Assembly: GCA_963969365.1 (NCBI GenBank)
Contig: OZ017750.1
Span: 3,038,001-3,102,000, forward strand
Source of the DNA: Asterochloris sp. CNOR1
Taxonomy: Eukaryota > Chlorophyta > Trebouxiophyceae > Trebouxiales > Trebouxiaceae
Direction: 5' to 3'
Length of the DNA: 64,000 bases
A program made the position numbers and the translations under genes. The notes below the pieces were generated by a model that had not been told where the DNA came from, did not search any database, and was given only the letters and a program-made list of their open reading frames with translations. Of the stretch, positions 12,501-22,200 are shown piece by piece. Each line of letters begins with the position of its first letter. Positions within the stretch are counted from its first letter, which is position 1.

Positions 12501-13521
12501 CTGGGGCTGCCAAAGCAGCCAAAGCTCAGGCAGGTCACAATCCCATGAGACTACATGAGATGCAGCTTGTGAGGAAAGCAACAGCAGCGTGCCTGATGGC
12601 TGCAGAACGGCGTGCAGGCAGGTGACTCCCCCATGGTTGCGGGGTCTTGAGGTTGTGCAGGCCCTTCAGTCGCACCTGGTGGCTGCCAGAGGGGTCAGCG
12701 TGCAGACAGGTGACTGCTGCCTGGAGCTCCAGGCCGGCAACCTTCTGGGCGACACTGCCCTCCAGAAACAGATCCCATGTCCACAGATGCCCTGCCCTAT
12801 CGGCCCAGATTGCCAGAGTCCCATCACTGCAGGCAGCAGCGTAGAGTGTGTTGTGCAGGCTGAGTGACCAGAGGCGCTGCCTACATTTCTCAAAATCTTA
12901 TTGCTTCAGAATCGAAGCTCTGGAGCGAAGGCAATGCATTTCCCACATGTGCAGCACCATGGCGCATGCTTGCGGAATGAGTTCCCAGGCCTGGCCTGCT
13001 GTGCAGCCGAGCCTCTGCTGCAGCAGACACCGCACCCTGCACAGTTTCACCTGCTGACTGTGAGGGCTGTCGGCTCTGTAGGTGGCTTCTTGGGGGTCTT
13101 GATGGAGTGGCCAGTGTCGGCCTGCCACACTTTCAAGCTCCTGTCAGCCCCAGCTGACACAAGGTGCAGCTTGCCGTGAGGCCCTGGCTTTGCGAACTGT
13201 AGGCATGTCACCCTGCACAAGACCATACAAGTATGGTGAGCTCCATTGCCAGGAGAAGAATGGCTCTCAGGGCTTCCACTTTCCTGTGGGTGTGCCCCGT
13301 CCATATGGCTCGCACAACACCAGCTGCTGTGTCCACAACCACGATACTATTGTGGGCAGCATAGGCATACAGCTGTGCCTCATTGTCCCAAGTTGCAACA
13401 TGAGCTGTATACCTGCAGCACAAAACAACGTGAGTAGGTCAGAGATTCGGGGTGTGCATGAAGCTTTAGCAAAATCACCCCACCAGTTTGGAGATGGTGG
13501 CACAAGAACACCGCTTGGCAT
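3581..13521 (-). CDS. Gemin5 homologue (WD40 RNA-binding protein with TPR-like tail)
   Basis: Gemin5 binds snRNA Sm-site codes and cap structures in SMN-complex assembly and also affects translation. The N-terminus (LVPPSPNWW near 13500) matches the animal signature PPSPNWY. Blades follow in order: about 13230-13430, 13050-13240 (VSAGADRSLKVWQADTG), 12680-12870 (AAACSDGTLAIWA), about 12040-12160 (VAVGTADGCAILVDL), 11370-11790, 10849-10943, 10145-10566, one 2.1-kb exon 7745-9850 with several blades (LAIGCGDGTIRLVQW, LAFGCSDGSVGLLD, LAVGCSSGVIQL), and exon 6238-7461 opening with LTGHAGRVCSLAFHPAGA. The C-terminal TPR-like domain is recognisable at about 5710-5930, 5010-5165 (SMAAGMGPEVWAAVVQVY), 4608-4757 (EVHLAALHLLCTGDVHGA), 4280-4380 and 3996-4100 (DAAGLRAAADLAA). 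The 2.1-kb and 1.2-kb exons carry long Ala/Ser/Gln-rich inserts absent from animal Gemin5. Identity is sure; exact junctions and the 3581 stop are less so. Confidence 0.85.
5136..5320 (-). repeat. Three degenerate tandem copies of a Gemin5 exon start
   Basis: Read on the minus strand, three blocks spaced about 80-85 bp apart each start beside a (CTG)nCAG acceptor-like tract. They can encode GDAGVATETMLN (about 5318 down), GDVGPVIEVLLNA (about 5238 down) and GDVGAAIVTLLDA (about 5155 down). The last is the true start of the TPR-domain exon that aligns with animal Gemin5 (GDLKGVLQ...). The other two look like older duplicates of the same exon start, now intronic or alternative. Confidence 0.6.
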
Positions 13522-13862
13522 GCAGGGGTAGCACAGTCAGATCAGGTTTTCTTGCTCATAGCCTGTTCCGCAAGATTGACCATCTGACACCCTATCAAGA
13601 CGACTGGCGTTATAATCCCCTGCAGCCAGCCTTGATGCTCCCACGCGATCCAGGTGGAGACGTCTGCCGTCAGACACCCTGTACAAAGGGAGGCCTCAAA
13701 GTAGTCAACACAGCAGCGTCTGTGTCCCAGCTGTTGCACTTGGGCGTCCCAGGGTGTGGTTGAGCTTGCTGATCTGCACTGCACTGCCCTGCTCATGCTG
13801 ACAAGACAGCAGCAGGTCACAATCGCCTGCCTGCAGTGTCACAGCTGACAAACCACCTGAGA

Positions 13863-15052
13863 ATGGCAGTCGGCCTCAAGCATGTGCATCTGGCTGATGC
13901 ACTGCTTGTGGGGTTTCTCACACCTGGCTGCCCTGCAGGTGAAGCATGCTTGCTGAGACAGGTGGCTCTGCAGGTGATGCCATCAGCTCAGCTTGGGTCC
14001 CAGAGGCTGAGCAGGTTGTCGGCCACTGTGTCTTTCCTAGGCCAGGTGCATTGCAACGCTCAGATCTGCCACCCGTATCTGCTGCAGATCGAGCAGCTGG
14101 TTACACTGACGGAAGCTGCCAGAAGCCACAAGACACTCTGGCAGCATGAGCCCAGCAGGGTGCAGGAAGGTCTGCGCAGTGCCCTTGCAGATCTCGGGAC
14201 CTCTGTCAGCAGCAGCCGTCTGCAGCAGTATGTGCACAGCAGTCTGGGCAGGCTTGTGGTGATGGCCAACAGCCTGGAGGGCACACTGCCACAGGGAATC
14301 ACCACATCACAGACCCTGAGCCAGATGGAAGCCATGGCCACCAACCCCCCTGCAGATCTGCACACACCAGCAAAGTTTGTGTGGGATGCAGAGGGAGGGA
14401 AGTCTGGTGCTGCTGGCAAGCAGCAGATGGAGCAGGGCATGAAGGCTGTCCTGTATTTGCAGAGGACCCTCCTCGAGCCTTTCGGCAGGCAGCTGGTGTT
14501 GGAGGCATACAACAATCTCATGCAAGGCAAATGTGAGCTGCTCTGTATGGCAGTGTGATGATGCCACCTGTCCTGAACATAAGGGGATTGTCTGCAGGAG
14601 CTGTGGACGGTGATGGGCGCCACATTCAGCTGGAGTGGCGCAGCCATCCTGCTTGTTCACCAACTGGCTTCCAGTACACCGCCTGGGAGGAGGTGCCACA
14701 GCAGGTGGACAGAGTCTGCGACTGGTTCAACAGCGGTGTCGCAAACAGGGCGGGTGCAGCAGAGCTGGCTGCTGGGCTGTACTACAACCTCGTAGTGGTG
14801 CATCCCTTTAGCAACGGCAATGGGCGCCTGTGCCGCCTGCTGGCATCCACCGCGTTCCAGCGTGTGGGTTTGCCATTTGCAGTGCTGCCAGACAATGGGC
14901 ACTCCAAGAGCCGCCAGCAGTTCCAGCAGGCGTGGCAGTGGGCAGACCGCCACGTGCATGATCCGCTGAAGCATCTTGAGGTCTACATGCTGCAGTGCTT
15001 GCTGCAGACATGCCTCAACCTCAAATTGAGTCAATTTCGTGTTGTGTCATAG
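13863..15052 (+). CDS. Fic-domain protein (AMPylase/de-AMPylase type)
   Basis: The catalytic Fic motif is intact as HPFSNGNGR at 14801-14827, giving the catalytic His and the phosphate-binding GNGR. An upstream helix has ANSLEG (Glu codon 14277-14279), in the place of the auto-inhibitory (S/T)xxxE(G/N) motif, but with Ala instead of Ser/Thr at its first position. In the FICD family this enzyme adds or removes AMP from Hsp70/BiP-type targets; the target here is unknown. Two exons are supported: one ending at 14526 and one from 14598 to the stop at 15050-15052. Phase is kept only with a GC donor at 14527 (GC-AG intron); the nearby GT at 14533 would create an immediate stop. The first exon could begin earlier: an acceptor-like TGCAG precedes 13837, and the ATG at 13863 is only the first in-frame Met. 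No TPR or membrane anchor was found. Confidence 0.8.
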
Positions 15053-15606
15053 ACAACAAGCTGGTCTATACTGTACCATAGGAGTTGGCCAACTGTTCGC
15101 GCACTTGATGGAGTGCTGCAACAGTCTGTTGTGGTGATTGCTGGGACGGGCAGCCTGTTAACCTGTCTATGCCTTGTGCCAGCTGGGTGCCTGCATGAGA
15201 AGCAAAAATCAAGACAGCAAGATTTGCGACCTATGCTCTTGTCTGAAACCTGCTGCTGCTGCAACAGTTGCTGCGATGATTATGATTTATGATGCTCATG
15301 TGTTCCATCACCATCTAGCACATTTGATGTTCAAGGGGCACGTTCAGAGCATATCACTGCATGCCGTTCAGCAGTCAATCAGTATTTCAGAGAATGTGAC
15401 GTGACCCAGAAGAACTTCAGAATTCCCAGTGGTGCAGAGTAGTAATATTGGCTTGCTCTGAATGTCCATTAGCATCAATGGTTTGCCGACCGTCGCAGGA
15501 CAACCTTGTTTGGAGCGACCATGAAGACTTTAGCGGACTAACAGGGACTGTGACAGCTGGGCAGACAGTGGCGGAGTGTGGCTGTGCAGTGTGGCCTGAC
15601 TGTGCA
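15053..15606. other. Convergent 3' intergenic space (Fic gene and kinase gene)
   Basis: About 550 bp between two convergent stop codons. It is presumably occupied by both 3' UTRs. I see no coding exon, RNA gene or repeat in it. Confidence 0.5.
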
Positions 15607-18600
15607 CTACTGAACTGTAAAGGACGAAAGAATGAGCTGGATTGCCTTGGCAACCTCACCAATGGCGGGACGCTTGCGGTAGTCAAACTCCAAGCAGCGC
15701 TCTGTCAAGACCTACAGCATCAGAGCTTGAGTCAGCACGGCTTTCCAATAACCTGTCAGACCCGCCACACATGCAACACCAACTGCATTTAGACATACAA
15801 GCAGCCAGCCCGGGAATGGCAAGTGCTGAAGCCAACACTTGACCGTGACCGTGACCCTTCGCACGGTCACGGTCACGTGTGATGGTGTTGCCGGGCCCCC
15901 ACAAAGCGAGCAAGGGGCAAGCAAGGAACAGCAACCCACTGAGGAAGATAAAGCTTGCAGAGGGGAGGATCTTGGTTTGAAGCAAGCAGATACAAATGCA
16001 GCCCTAAATCAGCAACCTGCTGGGCCAGAGCAGGCCGCACAGCCCACCTTGAAAGCGGGGTTTGAATTTGCAGGCAGCTCCAGAGTGCGCTTTTTTATTG
16101 TCAAGTTGTGAATGATGGTGATGCCGGCCATGCCAGCCCAGGGGCGTGTACCACTGTACATCTCCCAAAGCAGCACGCCAAAGGCCCACACGTCTGCAGC
16201 CTGCAGAGACAGCCAAGCTGTGCATGTGCGTGCTGGTGATTGTGATGGCACTTGCAGAGACAGTCAGGCTTACAGCAACAGCCAGGCTGCAAGAGCCCCA
16301 GAAGTGTGCTATGCCCAGCAGTGGAGGCAGGCAGCAAGAGCTTGAAGTCAGCTCAGGCAGAGCGCCTTGAGGACATCAGTTCCAGTGCCCATGTCTAAGC
16401 AAAAGGTCAAGTGAAGAGCACCTGATCCTTGGGCTGCAGGCTCACCTTTGTGCGCTTGCCATGCATCAGCAGCTCTGGCGCTGCGTGCGTGACTGTGCCA
16501 TAGCTCTTTGTGTGGTGAGTCTGGTGCCCACTCATGACCTTGCCGAAGCCAAAGTCTGCCACCTGCACATACAAAGCTGCTCAGAGGAGGGGGATCAGGA
16601 GAAGGCTTCACACCCCTGTTGTCAATCTGGCTGCCAGGCAGCAGATATGACCTGTTTGCCATGCTGTTCCTGAAGGGTGCACAACATGCTGTTCTGCAAA
16701 AGCAAGTGTAAGTCCGGTGGCGCTGGCACCAATGACAGCACGTGAAGGCACTGCAGGTTCTCAGGGTACGACTCTTACCTTGCAGGTGAAGCCCCTGGAG
16801 TCCTTGTTGCTGCTGCAGAGAAGCACGTTGCCACCTGCAACGCAGGCATTGGCTGAGTCTTGCTGCCAAGGCCCTGACGATTGGCAATGTAGCTGGCCTA
16901 GTGAGGGAGGGAGGGGCAAAGGGGGCCTTTGCCATGGCAGCTCTGGCACTCAGAGCAGCTCTCCTGGATAATAGGAGGGCCATGCCTCCACCAGCACAAG
17001 GATAAAAACTCCATACGGCATGGACTTGAGCCTACACTGGCATGTGCACAGGAACTCAGGTGCCGCACGGGCTATCCAGTCTGCACCAGCAAGCCCACCT
17101 GATAGGTCCCCGTGAGTGATCTCGCCGTCATGCAGGTAGCAAAGTGCTGAGGCGATTTCAGCGCCCGACCGCAGGACAGCCAGGAGGTCCAGGTTTTCAG
17201 GCTGGGGGGCCTTCCTGTTGTGGAAGAGCCCCTGGCTGACTGCATCCCCCAAAGACCCCATGTTGCAGTACTCCATGACCTGCAGCAGGTCGTTCGAATT
17301 CCTTTCAGCCATGTAAAACTGTGCAGGAGGGCGGCCATCCCCATCTTGCAGTACTCCATGACCTGCAGCAGGGGGTTTGAATTCCTTCCAGCCATGTAAA
17401 ACTGTGCAGAAGGCGGCCATCCCCATCTTGCAGCACCCATGACCTGCAGCAATGCATTCATGTAGACACAGAAAACAACAATTGGCTGCCAGCGTCTGCC
17501 AGAGAGCCAGCACTCCATGACCTGCGGGGAAGTGGAAGTCCCCTTCAGAGCTGGTTCAGAGCGGCTTTACAGGACTTCGGTGATCAAGCTACAGGTCTTG
17601 TCATCCAAGCAGTTGCCAGTGCCTGGGAGCATGGCTGCCAGCGCACCAGCAGTGCGTCACCCACAACGGCGTCCAACATCGTCCACCAGCCCACCAGCAT
17701 CAAGCAGCTGCCTCGGCTGCATACCTGAACAGACTGGTGCACAAACACGAGCTGGCCGTCACACAGCTGCTGTACTGGGCACTCAGCTGGCAGCTGGCAC
17801 GGCAAGCCTTCAGCAAGCACATGACAGCTTGCTCTGCAAGAACCCACCATCCAGGTCTCTTGAAGGCCACCATGTGCTCCTGTGTCCAGGTCATCCTCAT
17901 CATCAGACCAGGACATGGGGTCACTGCAGACCTGACCTGCGAAGAGGGGGTCCTGCGTCTGCAGGCAGGGCGAGGCATGGTCAGCAAGGCCCCTGAAGCA
18001 ATCTCAATGGTGAGCAAGGGCTGCCATGCAGAGCAGTGGAAGCAACTCTTTGCTGCCCAGACTGCTGACCGCGTGCTCAGCACCATGAAGCTGCCAAGGG
18101 GTGTAGACGAGCAGCCAGCACCAGAGGTCACCATTGACACCTGGCAGACAACCCATCAGCAGCCTTATGCAGATGTGCTGCTGTCAGCGTTTCTGCTGCC
18201 CAGGGACCTCACCCTTGCCTCCATCGTGGCGTGGCGGTACGTGTTGACGATGTTGGGATGGTTCAGCCCGGCACTGAGGTTGGCCTCCATCACCTGCTGA
18301 GCCTGATCAATGCTGACACCCTCCTGGCAGCTGGACTCTATGATCTGCAAAACAGCAGCAGTACTGTTGAGGCAAGGTGAGGCGGGTGCATGCAGCACGG
18401 TGCAGCAAGTGCTGAAGATGTAAGCTTGGCACAAGAAAGCCATAGCCAGATGCCTGCTGCAAGGTGTTGGTGAGGCAGTGTACAAGGTGAGAGGTGCACG
18501 CAGTGCAGTGCAGCAGTGCCTGGTGGTGGGCTCTGTAAGCTGGACCCAGATATTTACATCTTTGTACGCCAACAAAAGGCTGTGACCTGCAGCTGTGCCT

Positions 18601-21600
18601 GATTGTGCAGACGTGGGCACTTTCCCGTAATACAGCAGCAATGAGAGCAAGATAATCATTCTAAATGCCCAGCAGCCTGGTCTCATAGCACAGTCTGCAC
18701 CCTGCTACTGGGGCAGAATGCCACGCCCAGAGCTGCAGCATGGGCCCTAGCATGTGCCGGGGCAGGGCAAACTGCACACAACAGCAGCATACCTTTACAG
18801 CACAGACTGCGCCCTGCCACTGAGCACGGTAGACGCGCCCATAGCTGCCCTGCCCCAGCAGGGGGCCCAACTTGACTCCGCTGAGGGAGGCTTGGGAGTC
18901 AAAGGCCTCGTCAGGCATGGGCTGCTGGCATGCAGGCGGCTCAGCCCCTGCCTTGGCCAGCTGCTCCTTGTACTGCTCATGGATGGCAGCAGCTGCTGTC
19001 ATGCTGGTGCTGGAGGTCGGGCTGAGGGAGGCACTGCCTGGCGCGCAGCTGGTCGGGTGCACGGTCACAAAGCAATAGCTGCTGGGTACGTTGGAGCGGC
19101 TGCCCTGGGAGGGAATGATGCTCGGGATCCCAATGGTGGGGAAGCGCCCAGCGAAGGTGTTAGGCTGCTTGGTCCTGCAGGGTCAGAAAGAAAGTGAGAG
19201 TGCTGCACAATGCCGCCCTGACTGAGAGGGCTGCACATAAGCCAGACAGCACATTAGCAGGGGCGAGAGTCGGATGTTTTGACAGACTGCACAGCTGGAG
19301 GTTCACCATCATCAGGCGGATGTAGCCTGATGACAAAGACCCTGCCGAATGGTGCAGTCGCTGCTAGGCAGGCCCTACTACTTTTGGATGTGACACCAGA
19401 CCTGAGCGAGGCGCCCTGCGGCTGGCAGCCTCACCTGATCCTCAAAGTGACCTGCTTGACGGTGCCCCCTGGCGGGCAGAAGACGTCCACCTCCAAGTCG
19501 CTGTCAACCTTCATCGCTGCATGCTCCTCCCACACCTTCCTGGACTCCGGCGGCAGAGAGAAGAGCTCCCACACCGTGGTTCTCATGTCAGGGGTCCAAG
19601 ACAGACCTGCACAAAGCAGACAGCAGCTCCTAAACGTGGATCTGGCAGGCATCACTGACCTGCATGAGTCTGTGCCCAGGCTGGCAAAGCCGAAGTCTGC
19701 CATCTTCAGGTACCCAGTACAGTCGGCCACAAGGTTTTCAGGCTTCAGGTCCAGGGCGTGCACACTGGACAAAACTGTGTGTGGTGCGGCCGGCAGCAGC
19801 AACATGGGACGCAGGCCATGAGTGCTGCCCCAGCATGAATTGGCTGCTTCGATGAGAGTGTTCCCTGCGGTGCTACCACATTGACTGACTGGTGACAGGC
19901 CCTTGCTTCAATGAGCTGAAGGCATACCTGTGAGCTCTGTGACGGCAGAATTTGCGTAGATCACAGGCCACATCGGGCTGCTGACGTCAACAAGCATGAC
20001 GCCCTCGTCCAGCAGCCGGGGGTCGCGGGCCAGGACAAGCTGCTGCGGCCTGGCCAGCACTGCTGCAGAGGTGATCTGGAGGCACGGCAGGAGTGTCCCT
20101 CTTAAGAGGTGGGGCACAATTGAGGCTCAGCCTGCAAAACTGTATGCTGAGGCTGGGCATGAGCAGGCATGCCTGTGTGTGAAATCGGGACAGAGGTGAC
20201 GCATGTAACAGAAGTGATGCATATACAGCACTGCTGATCCCAACAGCAGCATACACTTGTCAGCTTTTCTGTCAGAAGCTGCTGGCAGGCAAGGAGCTGC
20301 GAAGCGACCCTGTCTTCCGATTGCCAGCAGCTTGACAACAGGCAACAAAGACATTGCATAGCTGCATGGAGGCGATGATGACAATCATATGGTCACCTCA
20401 TGTGATCGCCAGCTGCGCTCAATCTCACGCATTGCAAGCTCTGCAAACATGCAGAGGATGAGGCAGTCATGGGCATCAAACCTCCGAGGTTTATGGTCCA
20501 GCAGGCACCTGCAGGCAGCATGAGAAGATGGGCCGAAGGAAGCTGTCTCGAAAGAGTGTCAGTGACCCCATCAGCAGTGCAGGCAAGCTGCATGGCGAGC
20601 CCAGCAGAACATGCCTTGTTGCTGGCTGGGTGAGCACAAGCACTGGTGCTTGGCATGTGGCATGTGCAAGACCTCGTAAGCTCAGCTATGCTGAGCCAGA
20701 TTTCACGCTATGCGTGAGACGTCAGGCTGCAGCTGCTGACTCACAATGCGCCAACGCGTGCGCCATTGAAGGCCACCAGGGGAGCCCCAGTATAGCAAGC
20801 AAAGAGGCCCGACTGGACGACGCCCAAGTTTGAGTACCTGCAGGGTCGGCGGAGGCACATTGAGGCGCTGCTCATCAGCAAGGCGAGGCAAGGCATTGCC
20901 TGCAGGCAGGACTCGTGCGCACGGCTGAGCCATTCAACGTGTGGCCATGTGTGAAACGGGCACTGATGCAGCCAGAGGCGCGCATGTTCAGTGTCCCAGA
21001 ACCCACCAGGCAATAACTCTGGCCATGGCTGCTTGACCCTGACTGGCCATACTAGCCTGTCATGCCGGCAAGCAGCGGGTCTAATCTGCCTGGCCATGCG
21101 CCCACGAGCCTCGTAACACATACAACAGCTGAGACTTACTTCCAGTGCTGCCGTGCATCCTCTATCATGACGACCTGGGGGTAATCTGACGCCAGCAGGT
21201 GGCGGCAGAAGGTCTGATCCCGCACACACTTTCCTTCCATGCCATGCATGTTGTCCAGCACGGTTTCAGTGTTGTCCGAGAGGGTCACCCCCCCCACTGG
21301 CATGTCAAACACGCGACACACTACCTGCAGGCAAGGCAAGACAGTCTGCCTACAGCTTCTTGGTGGATGCGGCTTACAGGCGACTGCAGCAGCCTGCCTG
21401 CAGACTGAGCAGCATTGCTGCCAGCAGGCAGCCCCGCCAGCACCTGTCTGTGTACCTGTGTGCAGGGCTACAGCTCGGTGGTCTGTTGCAGAGGGTGCCA
21501 GCGCTACCACTCAGCATTGCTGCGGGTCCCCAGCAGAGCAGGCAGTGGGTCACACGAATTCCGGCACCGTCGCAGACCAGCAAGAGATGCCACCAGAGCC

Positions 21601-22032
21601 AGCCATGCAGCCACGGGGCAAAGCTGCTCCTTGTCCCAGCGCCCATGCACCCTGCCCTCATGTTGGGGAGCCAAAGCGGCACACTTGAATCTGCAGGCTG
21701 CTGGTCGTGCAAAGTTGCTTAGAAAGGCAGAGTCCCACTGCTGCACAGCCTTTTGGGGGGGGGGGGGGGGGGGGGGCGGTGGGGGGACCTTCCCACCAGG
21801 GCACAGTGGTAGCACTCACCTCGCTAATTGTTGCCAGCACTGGGTCCCGCGGCTTTTCCATCAGCCCCATGACGCACACAGTATCTGCCCGCAGAGTCTC
21901 CTCGTGCGGGTTAATGTCACAGCGCGACCCATTTCCGGAGGACGTGGGCGAGGCACTCCCCTCAGAGGCCTTGAGCAGGGGTGGTGTGCCAGCACCAGGC
22001 GGAGTGGACCCTGCAGAGCATCCCGTCGGCAT
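15607..22032 (-). CDS. GAF-PAS protein kinase (TKL-like, non-RD)
   Basis: Exons with checked junctions: 22032-21820, 21324-21140, 20837-20745, 20508-20397, 20075-19928, 19606-19435, 19174-18793, 18344-18213, about 17310-17080, 16834-16779, 16562-16446, 16200-16048 and 15711-15607. Exons 1-4 form a GAF domain (VVCRVFDMPVGGVTLSD; FACYTGAPLVAFNGARVGAL; FDAHDCLILCMFAELA). Exons 5-6 form a PAS domain (WPVIYANSAVTELTG). The kinase domain shows the Gly loop GQGSYGRVYRAQW with VCAVK, helix C (NHPNIVNTY), hinge VMEYCNMGSL, catalytic THGDLSGGNVLL, ADFGFGKV, an APE motif as HAAPELL, DVWAFGVLLWEM and a terminal CLEFDYRKRP. Arg of HRD is Gly, so it is a non-RD kinase, but Lys, Asp, Asn and DFG are all present. 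The likely role is light, redox or ligand sensing into phosphorylation. An earlier in-frame ATG at 22122 is an alternative start, and a short exon between 18213 and 17320 may be missing. Confidence 0.85.
15844..15877. repeat. Perfect 13-bp inverted repeat in last kinase intron
   Basis: CGTGACCGTGACC at 15844-15856 pairs exactly with 15865-15877 across an 8-nt loop. Each arm is itself two GTGACC-type units. It lies in the intron between exons 16048 and 15711, so the pre-mRNA could form a stable hairpin; the DNA is also a symmetric protein-binding candidate. Confidence 0.8.
17263..17452 (-). repeat. 82/83-bp tandem repeat spanning a kinase splice junction
   Basis: Units 17263-17345 and 17346-17427 differ at roughly six positions by eye; a third partial copy runs from 17428. 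On the minus strand each unit contains an acceptor-like tract, the code for FYMAERNSN or its variant, a CTGCTGCAG|GT junction and VMEYC. The distance from the GT of one copy to the AG of the next equals one whole unit, so splicing could remove a unit exactly. Confidence 0.85.
19660..19764 (-). pseudogene. Kinase catalytic-loop cassette nested in the PAS intron
   Basis: This 105-nt block lies in the intron between the two PAS exons (19928 and 19606), on the same strand. It has its own acceptor (TCCAG|TG) and donor (GCAG|GTCAG). In one frame it reads a Ser/Thr-kinase catalytic segment, DLKPENLVADCTGYLKMADF followed by GFASLG, of AGC/CAMK flavour and unlike the host gene's own HGDLS loop. The HRD is degraded to HALD. 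The flanking exons join perfectly without it (ELTG|LSWTP). In the phase set by the upstream exon, the cassette would reach a TGA after six codons. It is either an exon fossil from another kinase or a poison-type cassette. Confidence 0.65.
21755..21776. repeat. 22-nt poly-G run
   Basis: Uninterrupted G run followed by CGGT and six more G, within intron 1 of the GAF-PAS kinase (C-rich in the transcript). Such a tract can fold as a G-quadruplex and is prone to length error in sequencing. Confidence 0.85.
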
Positions 22033-22200
22033 TGGCAGACAGCCTGACACCTGCCAAGAGCAGCCTTCAGCAGAGGTGCGGTGCCGGGCTGAGTGGACCC
22101 TACAGAGCAAGAATGGTGGCACTCACAGGCAGCCTTAGATGTGCCAACAAGACGCCTTCAGCAGAGCTGCAATGCCAGGCTAACTAGGCCCCATGGAGCA
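21969..22200 (-). repeat. Three degenerate copies around the kinase first exon
   Basis: Blocks beginning at about 21969, 22074 and 22154 share a CCTTNAGCAG start, a GTGCC centre and a GGACC...GAGCA end. The first lies in the coding exon after the ATG at 22032. The others lie upstream and become coding only if the ATG at 22122 is used. Confidence 0.55.
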
